Of a stretch of DNA of 64,000 bases, positions 1 through 7,862 are shown piece by piece. This stretch comes from an uncultured Bacteroidales bacterium. Its GTDB lineage: Bacteria; Bacteroidota; Bacteroidia; Bacteroidales; Bacteroidaceae. A program made the translations under genes and the position numbers. The stretch covers positions 1 through 64,000 of the forward strand of contig CACZAN010000011.1 in assembly GCA_902779165.1 (NCBI GenBank), written 5' to 3'. Within the stretch, counting starts at the first letter, position 1, and every line of letters starts with the position of its first letter. The notes under the pieces are model-generated. The model did not search any database, was not told the origin of the DNA, and saw nothing but the letters and a program-made list of their open reading frames with translations.

Positions 1-42
1 GATTGCCACAATAATCAAAAGAACAAGAAACTTTTTTTTCAT
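1..42 (-). CDS. N-terminus of an exported protein (partial)
   Basis: Reading leftward from the ATG at 42-40, the window holds 14 codons, MKKKFLVLLIIVAI, before the edge. A run of lysines followed by an unbroken hydrophobic stretch is the start of a signal peptide or membrane anchor. It lies 52 bases downstream of the radical SAM gene on the same strand, so they may be co-transcribed. The mature protein lies outside the window and no function can be assigned. Confidence 0.6.
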   Translation of the reverse strand, partial: MKKKFLVLLIIVAI

Positions 43-94
43 AATGTCATGCATTTCGTATTTTCAGACTATAATCATATCAATAAATTCCGAT

Positions 95-982
95 TTATCT
101 GTCTATATTATTAACCTTAGCCGATTTCTTTACCTCTTCATGGTAGAAATAATTAACCACGATGGGCGGAGCATCGAAGGGGCGTTTAAAGCTGTCATCA
201 TCTCGGACATACGGAAGGCCAAGTCCTTCTGCGTATGCTTTCAGCTCCACATTCAGCTGCTCCCAGTAGTCTCTTTTGCCTTTTACATAGATTTCCTCAT
301 ACAACGGAGTGAGTTCAGGCTTCTTCTCCCGTATATACTCCATAATTATCGGCTTGAAAGTTCCACGCAGGTTCAGGTTCTCCAGCCAAATGAGGTTACA
401 CTGATCCTTGGCACGGTCGATGATGGCCTTCACGTCGGTAATGCCGGGAAAGATGGGCGATATGAAGCAGGTGGTTCTGATGCCGGCATCATGAAAGGCT
501 TTCATGGCGGCAAGCCGTCGCTCTATGCTCACGGCTTTATCCATGTCGTCCTTGAACGATTCGTCCAACGTGTTAACCGACCAACTCACTCGTGCACCAG
601 GGAATGTCTTGATGAGATCCAGGTCGCGTAGCACCAGGTCGCTCTTCGTGGCTATTGAGAGCTTGATTCCGCTGCCCTGAAGCTGTTCCAGCAAAGTCCT
701 GGTACGCCGAAATGTCTCCTCTTCGGGCAGATAGGGGTCGGTGACAGAACCGAAAAACAGCTCCTTTCCACGCAATTTTTCAGCATTCTTAATCTCTGGC
801 CATTGCTTGATGTCGAGAAACTCGCCCCACGGTTCGGTGTGGCCCGTAAAACGTTTCATGAATGACGCATAGCAGTACTTGCAAGCGTGTGTGCATCCCA
901 CGTAGGGATTAACGGAGTAGTCGCTGACGGGCAAGTTTGACTTGGTCAATACCGTCTTCACTTCTTTTGTATTGATAATCAT
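95..982 (-). CDS. SPL-family radical SAM protein
   Basis: A 295-residue protein with a radical SAM cluster motif CTHACKYC near the N-terminus (Cys30, Cys34, Cys37), the CX3CX2C spacing expected for a [4Fe-4S] cluster that binds S-adenosylmethionine. The NPYVGCTHACKYC start and the GSVTDPYLPEEE segment resemble the spore-photoproduct-lyase-like (SplB/Rv2578c) radical SAM group. That group is common in non-sporulating bacteria and mostly of unknown substrate, so DNA photoproduct repair should not be assumed. The ATG at 982-980 is the first in frame. The next upstream gene on the same strand ends about 140 bases away. Confidence 0.85.
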   Translation of the reverse strand: MIINTKEVKTVLTKSNLPVSDYSVNPYVGCTHACKYCYASFMKRFTGHTEPWGEFLDIKQWPEIKNAEKLRGKELFFGSVTDPYLPEEETFRRTRTLLEQLQGSGIKLSIATKSDLVLRDLDLIKTFPGARVSWSVNTLDESFKDDMDKAVSIERRLAAMKAFHDAGIRTTCFISPIFPGITDVKAIIDRAKDQCNLIWLENLNLRGTFKPIIMEYIREKKPELTPLYEEIYVKGKRDYWEQLNVELKAYAEGLGLPYVRDDDSFKRPFDAPPIVVNYFYHEEVKKSAKVNNIDR

Positions 983-1121
983 ATCTTTCGTTTCTATTTA
1001 TAATTTCAAATCCACTAAAAGTTGTCCTTCCCAGCTCCAATCTCAAAATGATATTTGGCACTGTGCCGCTTTTGAAACGTAGCGGAAAAAGAACTTTTGC
1101 AGGTTCACGGCTGTAGGAAAA

Positions 1122-1490
1122 TCAGTTCCTTATTGAATGGTCAGCAGGAACTTCAACATTGTTCCAGGCTTTCTTCTTTCTCTTGGATTTTGGTTCGGGA
1201 AGAACCTTGCATGTTTCCCTAACCAACCTTGAAAGATAGTCACGATTATCCACATCTGCAATGTAGAAATAGTCTTTTGCTCCATCATAGGGCGGACGAA
1301 ATTCTACTGTCCTAAGCAACGAGCGTACTTCATCAGTAGGTTTCAGATAGAACTTGTCTTCACATATTAGACCAAATATCTTTCCATTACAATAGATTCC
1401 ATAGTCGCCAAACATTTTCTTTGCGACTACTTCACCCGCTTCTGAGCATTGGTCAACAATATACTGTACGAAATCGATACTACTTGCCAT
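1122..1490 (-). CDS. TfoX N-terminal-domain protein
   Basis: A 122-residue protein. The segment VVAKKMFGDYGIYCNGKIFG followed by a DKFYLKP-type strand is typical of the TfoX/Sxy N-terminal domain, and the end (KSKRKKKAW) is basic. Proteobacterial TfoX is a competence regulator, but short stand-alone N-terminal-domain proteins in Bacteroidota have no established role. Only the domain is called here. A TACCTTTG -7 box lies just upstream on the same strand. No C-terminal TfoX domain is present. Confidence 0.85.
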   Translation of the reverse strand: MASSIDFVQYIVDQCSEAGEVVAKKMFGDYGIYCNGKIFGLICEDKFYLKPTDEVRSLLRTVEFRPPYDGAKDYFYIADVDNRDYLSRLVRETCKVLPEPKSKRKKKAWNNVEVPADHSIRN

Positions 1491-1513
1491 GTAACTTCCG
1501 ATTTATCTGGCTA

Positions 1514-1521
1514 CAAAGGTA
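1514..1521 (-). promoter_or_regulatory. -7 promoter box for the TfoX-like gene
   Basis: On the minus strand this reads TACCTTTG, a match to the Bacteroidota -7 consensus TAnnTTTG, 24 bases upstream of the ATG at 1490. No good -33 TTTG is seen at the usual 19-21 bp spacing. Confidence 0.5.
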
Positions 1522-1643
1522 CACAAAATCTATGAATCTCATTTTGAAGAGTATGTTAAACTACCTTTATATACCTTATTTCATCATCATTTTATTATGA
1601 TAACTCATCATATTGTGTCTTTTCGCATCAAAAGCTGTTACCG

Positions 1644-1651
1644 TACTTTTG
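1644..1651 (+). promoter_or_regulatory. -7 box directly before a gene remnant
   Basis: TACTTTTG matches TAnnTTTG and ends four bases before the ATG at 1656. Transcription would therefore start at or next to the start codon, giving a nearly leaderless message. No -33 element at proper spacing is visible. Confidence 0.4.
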
Positions 1652-1655
1652 CAGT

Positions 1656-1787
1656 ATGGAAACAGCTATTACTTTTTCTCTATCACTCCCCAAGTCATGG
1701 GCTGAGCTGACTTCAGCGCAGCAGATTTACGTCTATTTCCTCCTCTCGGAAGGTTATGACGCTGCTCCCTGTATCAGATTCATTTAA
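1656..1787 (+). pseudogene. 43-codon remnant of a small Bacteroidales protein
   Basis: The ORF starts META and contains LPKSWAELTSAQQIYVYFLL. From memory this resembles the N-terminus of uncharacterised Bacteroidales proteins that begin with an L-P-x-S-W-x-E-L-T motif and continue well beyond this length. Here the reading frame ends after CIRFI and the following bases show no obvious continuation, so it is read as a truncated gene start kept beside its promoter. It could also be a genuine 43-residue gene. No function is known. Confidence 0.4.
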
Positions 1788-1860
1788 TGTGTGTTTATAA
1801 AAAAACTCCACATATTGATAGGCTTGTGTCTTGAAAGCCAGAAAGCTTTTTACAACAAAT

Positions 1861-1886
1861 ATGGGAACCTCTTTCGAGATTCCCAT
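1861..1886 (-). terminator. hairpin terminator after tRNA-Glu
   Basis: Read on the minus strand, an 11-bp stem (ATGGGAATCTC against GAGGTTCCCAT, one G-U pair) encloses a GAAA tetraloop. It starts three bases beyond the 3' end of tRNA-Glu and is followed by ATTTGTTGT, a weak T-tract. Position and stem strength fit termination of the tRNA transcript. Confidence 0.6.
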
Positions 1887-1888
1887 TG

Positions 1889-1960
1889 TAGCGCCTACGG
1901 GAATCGAACCCGTGTTCCATGCGTGAGAGGCATGTGTCCTAGCCGCTAGACGAAAGCGCT
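1889..1960 (-). tRNA. tRNA-Glu (anticodon CTC)
   Basis: The minus strand folds as a complete tRNA. The acceptor arm starts AGCGCTT and pairs with the 3' end (one G-U pair). The anticodon stem CATGC/GCATG encloses loop CTCTCAC with anticodon CTC, and the T-arm contains GGTTCGATTCC. The discriminator base is A and no CCA is encoded. A tRNA-Ser gene lies 28 bases upstream on the same strand, so the two are probably one transcript. Confidence 0.93.
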
Positions 1961-1988
1961 TTTATGTAGTGAAGTAAAAAGTCTTTTG

Positions 1989-2075
1989 CGGAAGCTGGGG
2001 GATTCGAACCCCCGGTACGGTAACCCGTACGTCAGTTTAGCAAACTGGTGGTTTCAGCCACTCACCCAAACTTCC
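1989..2075 (-). tRNA. tRNA-Ser (anticodon GCT)
   Basis: The minus strand folds as a class II tRNA. The acceptor starts GGAAGTT and pairs with AGCTTCC at the 3' end. The anticodon loop is TTGCTAA with anticodon GCT, and a long variable arm (GTACGG/CCGTAC) precedes the T-arm GGGGGTTCGAATCCCCC. The discriminator base is G and no CCA is encoded. It is upstream of and probably co-transcribed with tRNA-Glu. Confidence 0.93.
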
Positions 2076-2196
2076 TAAGCTTCTTTTTGTGCAAAAATCT
2101 GTCATTTTTTGTGGCAGAAGAGGACTCTTCCTCTGTTTTGCGGTGCAAAGGTAGATGTTTTTTGCGAATTGTGCAAGAAATTTGGAAGAAAAAATA

Positions 2197-2204
2197 TATC
2201 TTTG
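2197..2204 (+). promoter_or_regulatory. -7 box for the glycan operon
   Basis: TATCTTTG matches TAnnTTTG, 19 bases before the ATG at 2224. It is the likely start point for transcription of the ketoisomerase, fusion enzyme and glycosyltransferases. A -33 box at standard spacing is not evident. Confidence 0.5.
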
Positions 2205-2223
2205 CACCAAAATCTGATGAAAA

Positions 2224-2649
2224 ATGGAAAAAAAAGGTGTTTTGCCACGTGGAGTGACGTGGATAGAGCTGCCAGAACGCAAGGATGTCCGAGGGAGCCT
2301 GACGTTCGGAGAGGGGGGTGCTGAGATCCCCTTTGAGGTGGCTCGCGTGTTTTGGATCACGGATGTTCCCGTCGGGCAGAAGCGTGGTGGTCATGCGCAT
2401 TGGACGTGTCACGAGGTGGTGTTCGCGGTGGCGGGCAGCGTTGAAATAGAGCTGAACGACGGTGAACGCAGCGTGGTGGTTCATCTGGACAGTCCCCAGC
2501 AGGGCATCACGATTCCCGCGGGAGTGTGGTGTGAACTGCGTTGCTTCGCTCCGGGCACGGTGTGCCTGGTGCTGGCGAGTGAGCGCTATAATGCGAAGGG
2601 GTATGTGCATGATGAAGAGCAATGGAGAGAAGAAAAATTGAAGCATTGA
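2224..2649 (+). CDS. FdtA/WxcM-like sugar 3,4-ketoisomerase
   Basis: A 141-residue single-domain cupin. The motif RGGHAHWTCHEVV (His57, His59) matches the paired-histidine active site of FdtA/QdtA-type dTDP-4-keto-6-deoxyglucose 3,4-ketoisomerases, and VFAVAGSVEIELNDG is the cupin strand that follows. These enzymes move the keto group from C4 to C3 of the nucleotide sugar so that a PLP aminotransferase can aminate C3. The next gene supplies exactly such an aminotransferase, which strengthens the call. Product stereochemistry (fucose-like or quinovose-like) cannot be read from sequence. The dTDP-glucose synthesis genes are not in the window. Confidence 0.82.
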   Translation: MEKKGVLPRGVTWIELPERKDVRGSLTFGEGGAEIPFEVARVFWITDVPVGQKRGGHAHWTCHEVVFAVAGSVEIELNDGERSVVVHLDSPQQGITIPAGVWCELRCFAPGTVCLVLASERYNAKGYVHDEEQWREEKLKH

Positions 2650-2685
2650 GATATTGAAAATTGCAATATTGAGATATTGAAAATT
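2648..2685 (+). repeat. 15-bp direct repeat, intergenic
   Basis: GAGATATTGAAAATT occurs at 2648-2662 and again at 2671-2685, starting on the stop codon of the ketoisomerase gene. It belongs to the A/T-rich spacer repeats seen between several genes in the window. Confidence 0.6.
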
Positions 2686-2714
2686 AGAAATTAAGAATTC
2701 ATATTTGGGAATTG

Positions 2715-4826
2715 ATGGAGATAAAACAATATACAGCGGTGCAGGCAGAGGAGTGGGACGCCTTTGTGCGTAGCTCGAAGAATGCGACGTTCCTCTTGGA
2801 GCGCAGCTTCATGGACTACCACTCAGACCGGTATTCAGACTGCTCGCTCATGATTTACGAAGACAACCAGCTGGTGGGGCTGTTCCCCGCGAACTGGGAG
2901 GAGGACCGGCGTACGGTCTGGTCGCACCAGGGACTGACCTACGGCGGCCTGTTGTTGTCGGAAGATGCCACCCAGGTGCAAGTGCTGCAGCTGATGCAGG
3001 CGGTGCTGTTCTGGTATATGGATTATCTGCAGGCGACGCATTTGGTGTATAAGACCATACCTTATATATATTATAGTTGTGCTGCGGAGGAGGATCTGTA
3101 TGCACTATTCCGTGCGGGAGCCAAGCTCAAGTCGCGCGGAGTGAGCAGTGCGGTGATGATGCAGAATCCGCTGAAGATGCGTAAGCTCAGACTGCGTGGT
3201 GCCAAAAAGGCCATTGACAATGGGTTGTACATCGACCGAATGTCTGATGAGGACTGGCCTACGCTGCGCAGGTACTGGGATATCCTGACCGAGGTGCTGG
3301 AGCGCCATCATGGGGTGGCTCCTGTGCATACGGTGGATGAGATGCAGTTGCTGATGTCGCGCTTTCCCCAACAGATCAAGCTGTTTCTTGTGAGGCAAGA
3401 GAAGGATGTAATGGCGGGCTGCGTGGTGTTCCTGACGAAATATGTGGCACATATTCAATATATTGCGGCCTCGGACGAAGGCAAGGAACTGGGCGCGCTG
3501 GATCTGCTGTTCCGCCACTTGATTAACGAGCGCTTCAAGCAGATGCGTTATGTGGATTTCGGTATCTCGACAGAGCGTGGAGGCATGTACCTGAACGAGG
3601 GCCTGATATTCCAGAAGGAAGGGTTCGGAGCGCGTTCGGTTTGTTACGACACGTATGAGCTGGTGATGGACCGCACCGTGGTAGAACAGATGGCCGAGCG
3701 ACATGAAGTGGAGCAGAAACCCGTGAAGTTTCTGGACCTGAAGCGGGTGACGGCGAGCTTTGAACCGCAGTTGTCTGACGAGGTGCTGCAGGTGGTTAGG
3801 AGCGGATGGTATCTTCAGGGAGAACGGGTGAAGGCCTTCGAGGAGCATTTCGCAGAGTATGTGGGGGCGCGGCATTGTGTGTTGTGCGGCAACGGATTGG
3901 AAGCTCTCACCCTGATGCTGCGCGCTTGTAAGCAGTTGAACCTGTGGGACGAACAGAGCGAGGTTATCGTCCCGGCGAACACGTTCATTGCCACCATTTT
4001 GGCCATCAAGGAGGCTGGGCTGACCCCTGTATTGGCAGAGGTCTCCATAGAGGATTATCTGCTGGATGCAGAACAGCTGGAGTCGCTGCGCACAGAGCGC
4101 ACAGTGGCGGTGATGCCCGTTCATTTGTATGGAAGGGTATGCAACATGAAGGCTATCACGGCCTTTGCGCAAGAACATCATCTGCTGGTATTGGAAGATG
4201 CTGCTCAGGCCCACGGCGCTATGTACGGCGACCAGAAGGCAGGTCATCTGGGCCACGCAGCTGGATTCAGCTTCTATCCTGGCAAGAACCTGGGAGCGCT
4301 GAGCGATGCAGGATGCGTGACCACTGACGACGACACGCTGGCAGAACTGGTTAGGAAGATGGCAAACTACGGTTCGGCAAAGAAATATGTGCACGAGGTG
4401 GCTGGGATGAACTCCCGCTCGGATGAGATACAGGCTGCTGTGCTCGATGTGAAGCTCCCTCGGCTTGATGCCGACAACGAGCGGCGGAGGTGGATAGCGC
4501 GGCGGTATCTGAAGGAAATAGACAACCCGCTGATACTGTTGCCGAGTATGCCGAAAGATGAGATGGAACATGTGTTCTATGTCTTCGCTGTGCGCTGCTG
4601 TTATCGCGACAAACTGCAGGAGTGGCTGCGGAATGAGGGGATAGAGACCATCGTGCATTATCCGATACCACCGCATCACCAGCACGCATTGAGTGAGCTG
4701 GCAGGACTGAAACTGCCCATCACGGAGCAGATACACAAAGAGGTGTTGAGTCTGCCCATATCGCCGCTGATGACCGAAGATGAGGTGGAGAGAGTGATCT
4801 GGAGCGTGAACCGGTTTAATGTGTAA
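2715..4826 (+). CDS. FemAB/GNAT acyltransferase fused to DegT/DnrJ sugar aminotransferase
   Basis: A 703-residue fusion. Residues 1 to about 325 are a FemAB/GNAT-like acyltransferase (DFGISTERGGMYLNEG near its end). Residues from about 337 on are a complete DegT/DnrJ/EryC1 PLP aminotransferase: SGWYLQG start, PANTF, ED(495)AAQAHG(H500), and SFYPGK with the Schiff-base lysine near K524. With the FdtA-like isomerase upstream, it probably aminates C3 of a dTDP-3-keto-6-deoxyhexose (FdtB role) and may acylate the new amine with its own N-terminal domain (FdtC role). That would give a 3-acylamino-3,6-dideoxy sugar. The ATG at 2715 was chosen over the TTG three bases earlier. The next gene starts three bases after the stop. 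Confidence 0.85.
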   Translation: MEIKQYTAVQAEEWDAFVRSSKNATFLLERSFMDYHSDRYSDCSLMIYEDNQLVGLFPANWEEDRRTVWSHQGLTYGGLLLSEDATQVQVLQLMQAVLFWYMDYLQATHLVYKTIPYIYYSCAAEEDLYALFRAGAKLKSRGVSSAVMMQNPLKMRKLRLRGAKKAIDNGLYIDRMSDEDWPTLRRYWDILTEVLERHHGVAPVHTVDEMQLLMSRFPQQIKLFLVRQEKDVMAGCVVFLTKYVAHIQYIAASDEGKELGALDLLFRHLINERFKQMRYVDFGISTERGGMYLNEGLIFQKEGFGARSVCYDTYELVMDRTVVEQMAERHEVEQKPVKFLDLKRVTASFEPQLSDEVLQVVRSGWYLQGERVKAFEEHFAEYVGARHCVLCGNGLEALTLMLRACKQLNLWDEQSEVIVPANTFIATILAIKEAGLTPVLAEVSIEDYLLDAEQLESLRTERTVAVMPVHLYGRVCNMKAITAFAQEHHLLVLEDAAQAHGAMYGDQKAGHLGHAAGFSFYPGKNLGALSDAGCVTTDDDTLAELVRKMANYGSAKKYVHEVAGMNSRSDEIQAAVLDVKLPRLDADNERRRWIARRYLKEIDNPLILLPSMPKDEMEHVFYVFAVRCCYRDKLQEWLRNEGIETIVHYPIPPHHQHALSELAGLKLPITEQIHKEVLSLPISPLMTEDEVERVIWSVNRFNV

Positions 4827-4829
4827 GGT

Positions 4830-5690
4830 GTGAAGATCATAGTCATCATATCCACGATTGATGAGGGACTTCGACGGGTGCCGCAGGTGATGCTACCCGA
4901 AGAAGAGGAGGTGAAGTATGTGGTGGTGTGGCAGAGGAGTTTAAAAGTCGAAATGTTGAAACATAGTGAGGAGGACGGGTTGAATTTTGAAACGTTGAAA
5001 GATTCTTTCGTAGCACAGAGGGGTGATGTGGTGGTGGAGACCATGGAGGGGAAGGGACTGTGCAGGAGCAGGAACCGTGGAATAGAGGTGGCTATGAGTC
5101 TGCTGTCAGATAGGTTGGAGGATGCGGTATTTGTGATAGCAGACGATGATGAGCGCCTGGAGCCCGGAGTGTTTCAGCAGTTGCGAAAGATTTATCAGGA
5201 CAACTCGAAGCTGGATGTGGCGCTATTGAGGGTGAGAACAGCAGAGGGGTGGCTGAAGAGGTATCCTGCTGTAAGGACAGATTTCCGGAAAAGGGAGCGC
5301 TGGTACTATCCGAGCTCTGTGGAGATGACGTTCCGCAGTCGGGTGGCAGTAATGGGGCTGCGATTCGACGAACGGTTCGGACTGGGATCCGAACGGTTGT
5401 GTGCCGGCGAGGAAGAGGTATTCCTGGGCGAGGCGGTGAAGAAAGGACTTAGGGTGCAGATGGTGCCGGAAGTGCTGGCTTCGACTTCAGCTCAGACCAC
5501 AGGACGAAGGGTGTTGGACGTGAAGGTGCTACGCTCGAAGGGCGCTGTGTATGGTGTTCAGCTGCCGCTGTGGAGGGCGCTGCTGAGGAGCCTGCGTGAA
5601 GCTGTGAGTCTGGCTGTGAGGAACAAGACGAACATGATGCCCATATTCAGAAATATCTGGTACGGAGTAAAATATATACGGTCTGTTTAA
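4830..5690 (+). CDS. glycosyltransferase, GT-A fold
   Basis: A 286-residue cytoplasmic protein starting at a GTG three bases after the previous stop, which indicates translational coupling. A metal/nucleotide-binding acidic motif, IADDDERLEPG (Asp105-Asp107), follows a CRSRNRG segment, as in GT2-like enzymes. A later FGLGSERLCAGEEEVFLGEA stretch resembles the acidic catalytic-base region. The N-terminus is short and atypical for GT2, with no clear signal or membrane segment. It probably adds a sugar to the glycan made by this locus. Donor and acceptor are unknown. Confidence 0.65.
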   Translation: MKIIVIISTIDEGLRRVPQVMLPEEEEVKYVVVWQRSLKVEMLKHSEEDGLNFETLKDSFVAQRGDVVVETMEGKGLCRSRNRGIEVAMSLLSDRLEDAVFVIADDDERLEPGVFQQLRKIYQDNSKLDVALLRVRTAEGWLKRYPAVRTDFRKRERWYYPSSVEMTFRSRVAVMGLRFDERFGLGSERLCAGEEEVFLGEAVKKGLRVQMVPEVLASTSAQTTGRRVLDVKVLRSKGAVYGVQLPLWRALLRSLREAVSLAVRNKTNMMPIFRNIWYGVKYIRSV

Positions 5691-5778
5691 GTGGTGATTT
5701 AATGGTTTTGGGAGTATAAGGTGTTTAAGAGTTTAAGGTGTTTAAGGAATTTAAGTGGTTTTAGAGGATAAATACTAT
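5691..5778. repeat. TTTAAG-rich spacer repeats
   Basis: The spacer repeats GTGTTTAAG and related TTTAAGG words. The same word family recurs in intergenic spacers near 21.4, 27.5, 42.2 and 43.9 kb, and a related C-rich form appears inside the GT4 gene. Confidence 0.5.
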
Positions 5779-6726
5779 ATGAAGGGATTGATTTCCATAG
5801 TTGTACCAGTTCGGAACCGGGCACATTGTGTGACTCGGACCTTGGATTCCGTTGTGGCCAGCACCTATAGGCCCATTGAGGTTATCGTTGTGGATAATGG
5901 ATCTACGGATGATAGTCTGAATGTTTGCAACCAATGGGCGGAACGGCAGGCAGGAGAGCATCTGAATGTAGTGGTGTTGCAGGAACTGAATTCTGGCGGT
6001 AATGCAGCCCGCAACCGTGGACTGGCGGAGGTACGTGGGGAATATGTGGCATTCTTCGACAGTGACGACCTTTTCAGCGGCGAGGCGTTGGAGGATATTG
6101 CGCAGGCGGTAGGGCAGGAGAAAGCAGATGTACTGTTTCTGCCTGTGGAGCAGGAAGTAGATGGTGTGGAGAGCGTGAGGGCTTATGAGAAGTCCACAGC
6201 TCCGAAAACGCAGATAATGAATGGAATGTGGTCCACGGCAAGCATGGTCTTCAGAACGCAATGGCTGCGCAATCTGGGTGGCTGGGACGAGCGGCTGAGT
6301 GTGTGGCAGGACTGGGAACTGGGGCTGCGGGTGCTGCTTCATCAACCGCGAGTAGTGTGGCTGACATCGCGCCCCTATCATCATATCGACGTCCATTCAG
6401 ACAGCGTCAGCGGCGTCAATTTCAGCGAGACGCTGGAGGGCACTTTGCAGACAATGAGGATTGCGGCAGAAGAAGTGAAGACGGCGGAATCGCTGACTCA
6501 GCGGGAGCGGGGACGATGTCTGCGAGCGCTGTATTTCAGGGCAAGAATCATGGAAGGACAGCTGCGGAAGGAGAAAAACAGCAAGGGTGCAGAGAAGTAC
6601 AGAATTCTGGCGAATGAGGTGATAGCTCATCCGCTGAAGCCTGTAGTGATCTGGGGACATTTGCTGAGTAGCTATACGGCCGCTGGAGGCAGAGGTGCCT
6701 GGCGGCTGGCCTTGAGGCTGTTGTAG
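5779..6726 (+). CDS. family 2 glycosyltransferase
   Basis: A 315-residue GT2 enzyme beginning MKGLISIVVPVRNRAHCV, the classic first strand of the GT-A fold. VVDNGSTDDS follows, then the DxD metal site FFDSDDLF (Asp94, Asp96) and a WQDWELGLR acceptor-side motif. The ATG at 5779 is preferred over a GTG at 5755 because it starts exactly at the conserved first strand. Its last 55 bases overlap the 3' end of the convergent GT4 gene. Transfer of one sugar in surface-glycan assembly is inferred; specificity is unknown. Confidence 0.88.
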   Translation: MKGLISIVVPVRNRAHCVTRTLDSVVASTYRPIEVIVVDNGSTDDSLNVCNQWAERQAGEHLNVVVLQELNSGGNAARNRGLAEVRGEYVAFFDSDDLFSGEALEDIAQAVGQEKADVLFLPVEQEVDGVESVRAYEKSTAPKTQIMNGMWSTASMVFRTQWLRNLGGWDERLSVWQDWELGLRVLLHQPRVVWLTSRPYHHIDVHSDSVSGVNFSETLEGTLQTMRIAAEEVKTAESLTQRERGRCLRALYFRARIMEGQLRKEKNSKGAEKYRILANEVIAHPLKPVVIWGHLLSSYTAAGGRGAWRLALRLL

Positions 6727-7862
6727 AAATCCAGATATTTTCGGGCCACAAGAATATGGTCGTGGTGGCGTCGGATATATTCGATGCTGTCGAGTTGCAG
6801 CTGGTGAATATCCTCTTTTCCAGAGAGGAGACGTTCGGTTATCTGGTCGTAAACGTCCTGCTCTGTGGGTTGGACGTTGATGATTGGGCGTAGCTCGTGT
6901 TCACCGAGGAGCTCGTAGTGCTCGGGTTCGCCTCCTCCCACGACGATGAGTCCTTTGGCCATAGCCAGAAGGGCATTCATAGCGGGGGTGTAGCTGTAGA
7001 GCTGGTCGAGGATGACATGGCTGGAGTTCATCATCTGCTGGTACTGGGCAAAAGGCACGTTCTCTGCAATTTGGATACAGACCCGTTCAGGCCCGAAATC
7101 GCGTTGCAGGCGGAGGAGGGCGGTGTGCATCAGGTCGGTGCCTTTGTAGGCAGATCGGGAACGCTGGATACCGAGGAAGAAATTGAGGGCGGAGGGTTGA
7201 GGGTTTAGGGTGGAGGACGTAGCGTTGAGTGTGTCTGCGGGAGTGATGGAGTTGCGGTTGATGGGGAAGGGGATGAAGCGGGTCTTGTCGGGGAAGAAGG
7301 GACGGTAGCACATCTCGTACTCATAGAGGCCGGTGGCGATGCCGTCGCAATCCTCAGCAATACGTCGGTTGAGGTCTCCCTTTGGGCCATGCAACCAGTC
7401 GCGGGTCATCTCGTCGGCAAAGGGATAATGGCGCAGCTCGCCGCCAAAGTTGAAGTCCGTATAGCGAAAGGTCTTACAGTCTGAACCCACCTTCACCCAA
7501 TAATAATCGATGCCGAAGGCTCCGAGAATCATGAGACCGTTGTGACGGCGAAGGTAGCGATAGAGTGGCCACAGGCGCTCGGCCTTGAGGTCTACGAAGA
7601 TGGGATTGATGATCTGCACGACATCATAGCCGCGGAGTTGCGGCCAGATGCGTGCAAGGTCAAAAAGGTAGCGGATGGAACCTGTTAGCCGCTGAACGCG
7701 GGAAGAACTGTCGAGACCGCGACGTCGTAAATCGATATCACGGGGATAGTTCTTCCAGCGGTCACCATCGGAGACCACAGTAACTTCATGTCCGAGGTCG
7801 CGCAGTCCTTCGGCAAGGGTCCAATGGACGTTGCTGTATTCTCCGATGAGCAGTATCTTCAT
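6672..7862 (-). CDS. GT4-like glycosyltransferase
   Basis: A 396-residue protein beginning MKILLIGEYSNVHWTLAEGL with LGHEVTVVSDG, the Rossmann start of GT-B enzymes. A GIQRSRSAYKGTDLMHTAL segment opens the second domain and a GGGEPEHYELLGE stretch sits near the usual nucleotide-sugar site. A linker around residues 218-232 (LNATSSTLNPQPSALN) is encoded by C-rich repeats like those in spacers elsewhere. It is the last gene of the leftward operon: its start overlaps the end of the secreted glycosidase gene by four bases, and its end overlaps the convergent GT2 gene. Confidence 0.82.
   Translation of the reverse strand: MKILLIGEYSNVHWTLAEGLRDLGHEVTVVSDGDRWKNYPRDIDLRRRGLDSSSRVQRLTGSIRYLFDLARIWPQLRGYDVVQIINPIFVDLKAERLWPLYRYLRRHNGLMILGAFGIDYYWVKVGSDCKTFRYTDFNFGGELRHYPFADEMTRDWLHGPKGDLNRRIAEDCDGIATGLYEYEMCYRPFFPDKTRFIPFPINRNSITPADTLNATSSTLNPQPSALNFFLGIQRSRSAYKGTDLMHTALLRLQRDFGPERVCIQIAENVPFAQYQQMMNSSHVILDQLYSYTPAMNALLAMAKGLIVVGGGEPEHYELLGEHELRPIINVQPTEQDVYDQITERLLSGKEDIHQLQLDSIEYIRRHHDHILVARKYLDFYNSLKASRQAPLPPAAV
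7190..7235 (-). repeat. in-frame spacer-type repeat inside the GT4 gene
   Basis: On the coding strand this holds ACCCTAAACCCTCAACCCT and neighbouring CCTCAA words. They are translated as an LN/SA-rich linker without breaking the frame. Near-identical words form non-coding spacers at 42.2 kb. Confidence 0.6.

Noticed and set aside
3105-4736. A 543-codon antisense frame opposite the aminotransferase fusion
   Set aside because: The sense strand encodes a full PLP aminotransferase with catalytic residues. The antisense product has no domain.
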